Shown piece by piece: positions 1 to 4,982 of a DNA stretch of 8,171 nt (position 1 is its first letter; each line of letters begins with the position of its first letter). The stretch is taken from contig CAIWTL010000433.1 in NCBI GenBank assembly GCA_903915555.1, positions 1 to 8,171 of the forward strand. The letters run 5' to 3'. The notes beneath the pieces are model-generated. The model saw only the letters and a program-made list of their open reading frames with translations. It ran no database searches and was not told where the DNA came from. A program made the position numbers and the translations under genes. The DNA is from an uncultured Micrococcales bacterium. GTDB lineage: Bacteria; Actinomycetota; Actinomycetes; S36-B12; GCA-2699445.

Positions 1-470
1 ACCTCACCGGCACGGAACAGACTGATGAACTGTTCCGGATGGTGGCTGACTTCGACGGGGCCCTGATCCTGTGCCATGTGCAGGGAGCCAATGTCCGTCG
101 GGTCGCCGACTTCGACTTCGGATCCGACCCCACCGCGATGCTGTACGAGTATTTCGCCCCGAGGGTCGAGGCCGCGCAGCGCTGCGGGGTCCGACGCCTG
201 TGGATCGATCCCGGACTGGGCTTCTACTACCGGAACCTCCAGGACTCCGCGGTGCGGATCCGCCATCAGATGCGGGTCTTCCTGAACACGTTCCGGCTGC
301 GGACCCTGGGCTGGCCGACCTGCCATGCCCTGCCCCATGCGTTCGAGTGCTTTGGGGGACGAGGTGCGCTCGGCGGAACCGTTCTTCGCGGTGCTGGCCG
401 CGCTGGGGAAGACCGATCTGTACCGGACCCACGAGGTGCCCAGGACGCGGGCGGTGCTGCGGACGCGGTC
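1..470 (+). pseudogene. Dihydropteroate synthase-like protein, 5'-truncated by the window and frameshifted
   Basis: Two reading frames joined at the G-run 354-358 give one coherent folP-like C-terminal region. The first part (positions 3-353) contains LCHVQG and IDPGLGFYYRN, resembling the DHPS IDPGxGF segment, and then CHALPHAFECFG. The coding sense then moves one base, giving DEVRSAEPFF, AALGKTDLYRTHEVP and AVLRT. RTHEV resembles the RVHDV motif that binds substrate near the C terminus of DHPS. Removing one G from the five-G run would restore the frame. The family condenses a pterin diphosphate with p-aminobenzoate in folate synthesis, but this divergent form (YYRN after IDPGLGF) may be a paralogue with another role. 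Homology fades near 465-475, where the DHPS fold should be almost finished, so only a few terminal residues seem lost. A sequencing indel in the homopolymer is the main alternative to a true pseudogene. The fold assignment is from motifs only. Confidence 0.6.
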
Positions 471-1493
471 GCGGTCGACCGCCGCATCCGCCTGGCACTG
501 CAGGACATGGACGGCACCCGATTGGATCGTGTTGCCCTGCGGGGGAAGGGGCAGGATCGCAAACTCGTGGTCGGGGAGAAGTTCCGGGCCAAGGGACGAC
601 TGCCGCGCACGATGCTGCGCCGGCTGGCCGACGACTCGGTGATGCTGCAGAACCGGTTGACCCGTGGTGGGCAGCCCTGGCAAACGATCGCGCGGGCCTC
701 GGTCGGTCCCGACGGGTCATTCACCAAGACGGTACGTGTCACCGAGAAGCGGTTCCTGCATCAGCACCGCTACCGCGTGATCGCCACCATGAAGCAGCCC
801 ACCGCCTACGGCGCGGGATCGGTATCGGCCGCGGCCACCACCACCGCCAGCAGTCCGACCACCACCGCCACCGGCGTGGTGCAGTTCACCATCAACTACA
901 CCAACAGCACCGGCCAGGACCTGGTGGTGTTCGTGCCCACCGCCCAGACCAGCCAGACCAGCAACGGCCAGGCCGGCTTCAACTCCGGCTCCTTCGACCT
1001 GGACAAGAACCAGACCGCGGTCATGACGTACACCAACCCGCCGGAGGGCACCTCGGTGTCGTGGTACGTCAACCAGCAGAACTGCCTGGGCAAGTGCACC
1101 GATTACAAGCCCAACTGGGCGCAAGGACAGACACCGAAGAGCATCACCTGCTCATCGAGCACCCCCAACTTCCCCAGCGGAAGCACCACCAACGTCGACC
1201 TGACCAGCCAGTTCGGCGCAGGCTACGGTGGCTCCATCGTCGGCCCCGAGGCCAACTGCTCCTTCCAACTGGGCTCCTCGTTCCAGAACTGGTGGGAGAA
1301 CCACCCCGTCGAAGGATGGGTCGCCGCCGCCATCGCAGTCGTCATCATCGCCGTGCTCATCGTGGCCTTCATCCCCACCGGAGGCACCGACGTCGTCGTC
1401 GCGGACGCGACGCTCGACGTATCCATCGAGACGATCGACGGGACGGATGCATCCTGGTCGTTGGACGACAACTATTTCGCCGCGAGCCAATGA
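471..1493 (+). CDS. Membrane-anchored Ig-like surface protein, N terminus missing (fused in frame to DHPS remnant)
   Basis: The frame is open from position 3 to the TGA at 1491-1493, but upstream of about 470 it translates the DHPS remnant (in sense to 353, out of sense after). Real sequence for this protein starts at about 471; the first internal ATG is at 507 and has no spaced ribosome binding site. In order it shows: a beta-rich Ig-like repeat at about 560-790 (LVVGEKFRAKGRLP, SVMLQNRL, VGPDGSFTKTVRV, YRVIA), a type seen in secreted actinobacterial proteins; a Thr/Ser/Ala linker at about 820-875; an Asn/Thr/Gln-rich domain with four cysteines that I do not recognise (about 876-1290); a hydrophobic helix at 1317-1379 (WVAAAIAVVIIAVLIVAFIP); and an acidic tail of about 38 residues. 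No signal peptide is present, although the composition is that of an exported protein. I infer a 5'-truncated, probably non-functional surface protein gene. A pipeline would probably call one hypothetical protein from 39 to 1493. Confidence 0.55.
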   Translation, partial: AVDRRIRLALQDMDGTRLDRVALRGKGQDRKLVVGEKFRAKGRLPRTMLRRLADDSVMLQNRLTRGGQPWQTIARASVGPDGSFTKTVRVTEKRFLHQHRYRVIATMKQPTAYGAGSVSAAATTTASSPTTTATGVVQFTINYTNSTGQDLVVFVPTAQTSQTSNGQAGFNSGSFDLDKNQTAVMTYTNPPEGTSVSWYVNQQNCLGKCTDYKPNWAQGQTPKSITCSSSTPNFPSGSTTNVDLTSQFGAGYGGSIVGPEANCSFQLGSSFQNWWENHPVEGWVAAAIAVVIIAVLIVAFIPTGGTDVVVADATLDVSIETIDGTDASWSLDDNYFAASQ

Positions 1494-1721
1494 ACGTCTC
1501 CCACGCAAGGTTCCCGGCTTCCGAGACACGACACACTCGGTGAGTCAGACTGCGCGCGCCTGACCGCGTCTCTCAACCGAGGCGAACAGCACTTCCAGGC
1601 GCCAACAGGCTGGTCCTCGGCCGCCCCGACCGTGTGCCCCAGGGTGTCCGCTACTGTCTGAAACTTCCCCTGTGATGACCGTCCGGCGTCGCCGGGGGCC
1701 GACTCGACCGAGGGACCAGAT

Positions 1722-1805
1722 GTGAACGAGGCGACGGATCAGCGCGGGCTCCGAGGCTTCCTCGGCAGTGATCCTGGCAACCGGTGGGATCGACAACGTG
1801 AGTGA
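1722..1805 (+). CDS. Possible 27-residue leader peptide overlapping the next gene
   Basis: A GTG-started frame of 27 codons plus TGA encodes a hydrophilic peptide beginning MNEATDQRGLRGFLG. An AGGGA at 1711-1715 lies six bases before the GTG, a good Shine-Dalgarno placement and better than most in this window. Its TGA (1803-1805) lies just inside the following gene, whose GTG is at 1798, so the overlap reads GTGAGTGA. Such overlaps often mean translational coupling. I know no family for it. It is short enough to be chance, and the ATG at 1720, one base out of register, is followed at once by TGA. The main support is the ribosome binding site plus the overlap. Confidence 0.25.
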   Translation: MNEATDQRGLRGFLGSDPGNRWDRQRE

Positions 1806-1956
1806 CACGGCAGTTGCCGGTATTCCCGCCGTGGTCGCCGGCTTCACCATCTTCGTCCTGATCCCGGCAGGGGTCATTCTGCTGCTGTGCGTCCGGGGAA
1901 GAGCCGGCGAGGAGAAGGACAGCCCAGATGTCGCTGGCGCGTCGGTGGTGGCCTGA
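1798..1956 (+). CDS. Small single-helix membrane protein
   Basis: From GTG at 1798 this encodes 52 residues: a short polar N terminus (MSDTAVAG), one strongly hydrophobic stretch of about 24 residues (residues 9-33, including GFTIFVLIPAGVILLL), then a charged tail starting CVRGRAGEEKD. The positive residues directly after the helix suggest the C terminus is cytoplasmic. A GTG at 1768 in the same frame would add ten residues, but 1798 is preferred because GGTGGG lies eight bases upstream and the overlap with the preceding short frame suggests coupled translation. One-helix proteins of this size often act as small subunits or regulators of transporters, but no partner is visible here, so no function is assigned. 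It could still be a chance frame in GC-rich DNA; the clean hydrophobic block and charged tail argue against that. Confidence 0.4.
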   Translation: MSDTAVAGIPAVVAGFTIFVLIPAGVILLLCVRGRAGEEKDSPDVAGASVVA

Positions 1957-1974
1957 CCTTCGCAGTTCCCGGGG

Positions 1975-1991
1975 GACAGGGCGGCCCTGTC
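1975..1991 (+). terminator. Terminator-like hairpin after the small membrane protein
   Basis: GACAGGG, loop CGG, CCCTGTC is a perfect 7-bp GC-rich stem starting 18 bases after the stop codon at 1956. No T-run follows on either strand, so this is not a classic intrinsic terminator, but U-less hairpins are often proposed as terminators in high-GC actinobacteria. It lies between the convergent small gene (plus) and fic gene (minus) and could serve either. The rest of 1957-2085 shows only a short GCAGCGCTGC palindrome at 2061-2070. Confidence 0.4.
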
Positions 1992-2085
1992 GCTCACCAG
2001 CGGAACCGGGCAGCGAACAGTGGACTCAGGGCCGGAATCGACAACGACATTCTCCGAGGGGCAGCGCTGCTGTGATGGATGTCGA

Positions 2086-3288
2086 TCATGCGCCCCGCGA
2101 CGTCAGAACGGCAATGACCCGGGGCGCGAAGAACCGACGCTTGTAGGCATTCGCATCGACGACATCCAGGACACCCAGTTCCACCAGCTGTCCCACGAGC
2201 TTGTTGGCGCGGCCGTATGAGACGCCCAGGTCGGATTCGACCTTGCGGACACTGAAGCTCGGGTTGGCCACCGCCAGGTCGACCAGGGCGTGGGCGCTAT
2301 CGGCGCGCAGGGCCGAGCGGCGGACCATTTCCTTCAGTTCGCTCTGCACCTCCGACAGGGCGACCATCTCGTTGCGGGTGTCCTCAGCGGCTTGCTGCAG
2401 GCCGAGTGCGAAGAATCGGACGTAGTCATCCCACGCGCCGTGCGTGCTGATGCCGAGCAGATGGTCATAGTACTCCCCACGCCGCGCTTCGAACCAAGGG
2501 GAAACGGTGAGAGTGGGCTCGCTGAGGACTCCCACGGCTTGCAGGTAGAGAACGATCAGGAGTCGACCGATGCGGCCGTTGCCGTCGCGGAAAGGGTGCA
2601 GTGCCTCGAACTCGTAGTGCGACATGGCGGCGGCCACGACGGGGTCGATCTGGTCGCGGTGATCGGCGCGCATCCAGTCCACGAGCAACTGGAGACCGGC
2701 TTGCAGATCGCTGCCTGGCGGGGACGGCACGAAGCGCGCTCGCTGCACGGAGAACGCCGATGGCGGCGCATCCGAGCGACGGCCGATGACAACCTGCGTC
2801 TCCCGCAATCGCCCCGACTGCGCAGCCAAGGGGGTTCCGCGCATCAGGAGCCCTTGTAGTTCGGTCAGTAGGCCCATCGACAAGGGCCGACCCTCACCGA
2901 CCCAGTCGAACCCGTGATTGGCAGCGCGGACGTAGTTGAGGATCTCCACGAGCTCAGGAGTTGTGGGCTCATCCTCGTCCGCCACCAAGACGTCCGCCAA
3001 GGGCGCGTAAGTGCCTTCCAGCGCCGACGTGCTCTGGGCTTCCCGCTGCAGAGTCGGTAACCGCAAGAGCGTGGGATTCGGCAACTGTCGAGCTGTGCTG
3101 TCGAGTGCCGCCAAGGCCGCACGTGCGTTGCTCACGGCGATCATGGTGCGGGGGGTCATCGCCGGCATGGACTCACCGAGTGGCGCTGGCACGAAGGCTC
3201 GGTGCTCCCAGGCGCCGCGCATCGGGTCGTTGCCGCGGATCACGACAAGTTTCCCCAGGGCGTCTTTGGCGAACATGTCCAGATCCAC
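2086..3288 (-). CDS. Fic family protein (class II) with C-terminal winged helix
   Basis: The 400-residue product matches the usual length of Fic_N plus Fic plus winged-helix proteins. The catalytic motif is intact: H231-PFRDGNGRIGR-242, with the base His231, the acidic Asp235 and the anion-binding GNG loop. Fic enzymes usually transfer AMP, or another nucleotide-derived group, to a hydroxyl side chain of a target protein. The N-terminal domain has T87-SALEG-92, fitting the inhibitory [S/T]xxxE[G/N] helix of class II Fic proteins, whose Glu blocks productive ATP binding, so I infer a self-inhibited enzyme. Residues about 330-395 form a winged helix-turn-helix (FSVRKVESDLGVSYGRANKL). The GTG at 3288 is chosen because MDLDMF...GKLV and the following PxxGxW region fit the family N terminus and an in-frame TAG lies four codons upstream. 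An ATG five codons in is possible. No Shine-Dalgarno is seen, so translation may be leaderless. No antitoxin partner gene is adjacent. Confidence 0.93.
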   Translation of the reverse strand: MDLDMFAKDALGKLVVIRGNDPMRGAWEHRAFVPAPLGESMPAMTPRTMIAVSNARAALAALDSTARQLPNPTLLRLPTLQREAQSTSALEGTYAPLADVLVADEDEPTTPELVEILNYVRAANHGFDWVGEGRPLSMGLLTELQGLLMRGTPLAAQSGRLRETQVVIGRRSDAPPSAFSVQRARFVPSPPGSDLQAGLQLLVDWMRADHRDQIDPVVAAAMSHYEFEALHPFRDGNGRIGRLLIVLYLQAVGVLSEPTLTVSPWFEARRGEYYDHLLGISTHGAWDDYVRFFALGLQQAAEDTRNEMVALSEVQSELKEMVRRSALRADSAHALVDLAVANPSFSVRKVESDLGVSYGRANKLVGQLVELGVLDVVDANAYKRRFFAPRVIAVLTSRGA

Positions 3289-3319
3289 AATGTCACTCTA
3301 GTGCCCATTGAGTGACATT
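3289..3319. promoter_or_regulatory. Perfect 10-bp inverted repeat at the fic start, candidate operator
   Basis: AATGTCACTC (3289-3298) and GAGTGACATT (3310-3319) are exact reverse complements separated by 11 bases. The inner arm directly abuts the fic GTG. On the minus strand TAGAGT, a possible -10 element, falls within the arm and spacer about six bases before the GTG, consistent with a leaderless transcript. Centre-to-centre spacing of the arms is 21 bp, two helical turns, as for a dimeric DNA-binding protein. The C-terminal winged helix of the Fic protein is an obvious candidate ligand, but that is inference. No convincing -35 is visible. Confidence 0.5.
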
Positions 3320-3465
3320 TTTCGTTGGAGAACGCGCGTTCAGTGCCACTCTCGATGCGACGAAACCGGTCCCCTACGGCGCGGAGCCGGTCGCGATGGT
3401 CCTCGAGCGGGCAACCCACAACCCCGAAAGAAGAAGGATGTCCCGGTACAACACAAGAGCGCGCC
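3320..3465. other. Non-coding stretch between fic and the IS
   Basis: No convincing gene is seen here. The only short plus-strand frame across it has arginine/proline-rich, low-quality sequence. The last 15 bases (3451-3465) are the left target-site duplication of the IS. Before the insertion this stretch would have lain directly downstream of the tRNA-Arg gene, so any native tRNA terminator should be here, but no strong stem followed by a T-run is visible. Confidence 0.4.
3451..3465. repeat. Left target-site duplication of the IS
   Basis: ACACAAGAGCGCGCC matches 4833-4847 at 14 of 15 positions (A at 3458, G at 4840). With neighbouring bases that also happen to match the IS tips, the direct repeat extends to 20 bp (3448-3467 and 4830-4849), so the exact boundary is slightly ambiguous; 15 bp is the length that leaves symmetrical IS ends. 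Confidence 0.75.
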
Positions 3466-3516
3466 TGTGCGGGTTCGGGTGATGCGTGACGGATTGGCTT
3501 CGCCTGATCCGTTACA
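3466..3516 (+). repeat. Left terminal inverted repeat of the IS with two binding-site-like copies
   Basis: This is the left end, 40/51 identical to the reverse complement of 4782-4832. It contains two copies of a 20-bp unit ending TGATSCGT(G/T)AC, at 3471-3490 and 3496-3515, spaced 25 bp like the two outermost copies at the other end. They are probably transposase recognition sites (inference). Confidence 0.75.
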
Positions 3517-3545
3517 TCTCCAGTGAATTGTTACTGACTACCTGG

Positions 3546-4727
3546 TCAACTCGCCCGGCGAGCCGCCTTCTTCTTCCGGACCTCCTTATCGCTGGTTCGT
3601 AGGACAGTGGTGACGAGTTCCTCGCCGTCCCACACCTGCAGGGTCTGACCATCGAGGTGGATGTCGACTTGATGGCCGGCGCGACGTTTCCCGCAGTTGA
3701 TCTGCTGCCAGGCCACCGAGATGATGCCGTTGCCGGCGACTTTGCGGGTGATCCAATCCGACCCGGTGCGACCAGGCGCCAAAGCGGAGTCATCCGCGGC
3801 CCGATCCCACGCTTCCGCCGTAGTGAACCTGGTCGCTGGCGCATTCATCCCGATCGCGGAATGCGGCCGCTGAGTGTTGTAACTGCTCACCCACTCATCC
3901 AGCTGCTGCTGCGCGATGACCAGGTCCGGGAACACTCGAGCAGTCAGGAACTCCTCACGCAAGGTGCGGTGGAACCGCTCGATCTTGCCCGTCGTGGTGG
4001 GACTGCGCGGCGCGGTCAACAGGTGATCGATGCCGTTCTCCCGGCAGATCCGGTCAAACAACACCTCCGTGTCACGCAAACCGAAACGACCGGTGAACAC
4101 CTTCCCGTTGTCAGTCAGCACTTCCGCCGGCACCCCGTGAGTGCGCAACGCGGTCGCGAAATGCCCACACACCGCCCGCGACGTGGCCCGCAGCATCAAC
4201 CCCGCACACACCACGAAACGGGAATGATCGTCGATGCCGGTCAAGATCTTGCACTGGCGGCCATCGGCCAACAACACCCCACCCACGACATCCATCTGCC
4301 ACAGTTCCATCGCCCCGCCCCGCTCCCAGCGTTTGAACCGTCGATCACGTTTGCGTCGAGCCATCGGATCGATCAGGTTGCTGCGCTTCAGCAACCGATA
4401 CACCCCAGAGCGTGACGGCAGCGGATCAACACCCGCCCGCTGGGCCTCATGCACCAAACGCCGCGGGCCCCACTCCGGATGCTTCCGGCGAGCCTCCAAC
4501 ACCCACACCTCGACCGCTGGATCCATCTGGTGCGAACACCGCGGCGGGCGATGAGACCGATCCGGCAGACCTGCCAAACCCGCATCCTCATACCACCGCA
4601 GCCACCGATGCACGGCCTGGCGGGACACCCCGAAACGGGAAGCCACCTCCACAACGGGAACGCCATCGCGAATCACGGCAAGAACAGCCTGATACCTCTG
4701 CTCCACAACACTCAACTCCACAAGCAT
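3546..4727 (-). CDS. IS481 family transposase
   Basis: A 393-residue DDE transposase. The N terminus (MLVELSVVEQRYQAVLAV) leads into a helix-turn-helix (VVEVASRFGVSRQAVHRWL, about residues 25-43). The RNase H-like core carries Asp146 in WQMDVVG, Asp206 in VLTDNGK and Glu250 in TTTGKIERFHRTLREEF; 43 residues separate the second Asp from the Glu. The STSYNTQRPH-type segment is present as SSYNTQRPHSAIG. The C-terminal region after about residue 290 is beta-rich and ends in a basic tail (KKKAARRAS). It should cut and join the element's ends. ATG at 4727 is chosen because family members start at the MLVELSVxEQRY block; a GTG at 4742 would add five residues but lies inside the innermost end repeat. 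No clear Shine-Dalgarno is seen before either. The frame is uninterrupted and the catalytic triad intact, so the enzyme is plausibly active. Confidence 0.93.
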   Translation of the reverse strand: MLVELSVVEQRYQAVLAVIRDGVPVVEVASRFGVSRQAVHRWLRWYEDAGLAGLPDRSHRPPRCSHQMDPAVEVWVLEARRKHPEWGPRRLVHEAQRAGVDPLPSRSGVYRLLKRSNLIDPMARRKRDRRFKRWERGGAMELWQMDVVGGVLLADGRQCKILTGIDDHSRFVVCAGLMLRATSRAVCGHFATALRTHGVPAEVLTDNGKVFTGRFGLRDTEVLFDRICRENGIDHLLTAPRSPTTTGKIERFHRTLREEFLTARVFPDLVIAQQQLDEWVSSYNTQRPHSAIGMNAPATRFTTAEAWDRAADDSALAPGRTGSDWITRKVAGNGIISVAWQQINCGKRRAGHQVDIHLDGQTLQVWDGEELVTTVLRTSDKEVRKKKAARRAS

Positions 4728-4737
4728 GCTCGGGAGT

Positions 4738-4827
4738 GTCACGGATCAGGCGGAACCACCGTCACGCATCAGGCGAAACCCTGTCACCCATCAGCCGAAG
4801 CCGATACGTCACGCATCAGGCGGAACC
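4738..4827 (+). repeat. Four iterated 20-bp motifs at the transposase-promoter end of the IS
   Basis: Copies at 4738-4757, 4761-4780, 4783-4802 and 4808-4827 follow GTCACSSATCAGSCGRARCC, with starts 23, 22 and 25 bp apart. The two outer copies form the terminal inverted repeat; the two inner copies have no counterpart at the left end. The innermost copy begins at the GTG codon at 4742 and lies just upstream of the transposase ATG, where a bound transposase could repress its own transcription. Function as binding sites is inferred from iteration and symmetry only. Confidence 0.7.
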
Positions 4828-4832
4828 ACACA
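4782..4832 (-). repeat. Right terminal inverted repeat of the IS
   Basis: Read on the minus strand from 4832 it begins TGTGTGGTTCCGCC and pairs with 3466-3516 at 40 of 51 positions. The inner TGATGCGTGACG block is identical in both ends, while the subterminal positions 5-14 hold five of the eleven mismatches. Confidence 0.75.
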
Positions 4833-4847
4833 ACACAAGGGCGCGCC
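4833..4847. repeat. Right target-site duplication, overlapping the tRNA-Arg 3' end
   Basis: ACACAAGGGCGCGCC is the partner of 3451-3465. Its last six bases (4842-4847) are the discriminator and the end of the acceptor stem of the tRNA-Arg gene on the minus strand, so duplication of the target kept the tRNA complete on this side. Confidence 0.75.
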
Positions 4848-4914
4848 TGAAGAGATTCGAACTCCTAACCTTCTGATCCGTAGTCAGATGCTCTATCCGT
4901 TGAGCTACAGGCGC
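4842..4914 (-). tRNA. tRNA-Arg (anticodon ACG)
   Basis: The minus strand folds as a full 73-nt tRNA without an encoded CCA: acceptor GCGCCTG/CAGGCGC, D arm GCTC-AACGGATA-GAGC, anticodon stem TCTGA/TCAGA with loop CTACGGA giving anticodon ACG, a five-base variable loop AGGTT, and T arm AGGAG-TTCGAAT-CTCTT with one G-T pair. The discriminator is G (4842 complemented). ACG, read as ICG after deamination, decodes CGU/CGC/CGA arginine codons. The three bases after the discriminator are CCC, so CCA must be added enzymatically. The IS lies nine bases from the tRNA 3' end. Confidence 0.96.
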
Positions 4915-4924
4915 AGTGCTGCCG

Positions 4925-4930
4925 AGTATA
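4925..4930 (-). promoter_or_regulatory. -10 element of the tRNA-Arg promoter
   Basis: On the minus strand TATACT ends ten bases before the tRNA 5' end, so transcription would start about three to four bases upstream of the mature tRNA. The match to TATAMT is strong against the GC-rich surroundings. No good -35 hexamer is seen at the usual distance. Confidence 0.6.
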
Positions 4931-4982
4931 GACGAGCCGCTCCGGCCCGGGCAGGTCGGTCGGGCAGGCACGGAGCCCGCGG

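Larger units (their letters stand above)
3466..4832 (-). mobile_element. Complete IS481-family insertion sequence (1367 bp)
   Basis: The element is defined by its ends. Reading inward from 3466 and from 4832 (reverse complement), 40 of 51 bases agree and both ends begin TGTG, as expected for IS481-family tips. The flanks carry a 15-bp duplication, ACACAAG(A/G)GCGCGCC, at 3451-3465 and 4833-4847 with one mismatch; direct repeats up to about this length are known in the family. One transposase gene fills the interior on the minus strand. At 1367 bp it is slightly large for the family because the right end has an extended array of repeats. Intact frame, ends and duplication suggest a fairly recent, possibly still active copy, although the single mismatch in the duplication implies some age. 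Confidence 0.9.

Noticed and set aside
351..360. Programmed +1 frameshifting at TTTGGGGGAC
   Set aside because: No rare codon, stop codon or downstream structure supports it, and the gene is also damaged at its 3' end, so simple decay or a sequencing indel is more likely.
1521..1540. CCGAG...CTCGG hairpin after the surface-protein gene as a terminator
   Set aside because: Only five base pairs with a ten-base loop and no T-run; expected by chance in this composition.
1652..1657. TACTGT as a -10 element for the small genes at 1722-1956
   Set aside because: The hexamer is a fair match but no -35-like sequence is found at 16-18 bp, so it is not strong enough to annotate.
1545..1997. Minus-strand 150-codon open frame
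   Set aside because: Low-complexity, Arg/Pro-rich product without a recognisable domain, antisense to the small plus-strand frames and crossing the hairpin; typical of GC-rich shadow frames.
2061..2070. Perfect palindrome GCAGCGCTGC downstream of fic
   Set aside because: It has no loop and no T-run, and a single short palindrome is not significant in GC-rich DNA.
4738..4827. CRISPR-like array of 20-bp repeats
   Set aside because: Gaps between units are only 2-5 bp, units are degenerate, and they coincide with the IS end; there are no spacers or cas genes.
3448..4849. The 20-bp direct repeat at the tRNA 3' end read as attL/attR of an integrative element
   Set aside because: No integrase or excisionase lies between the copies, and symmetrical IS481 ends sit exactly inside a 15-bp duplication, so a transposition footprint explains it better.
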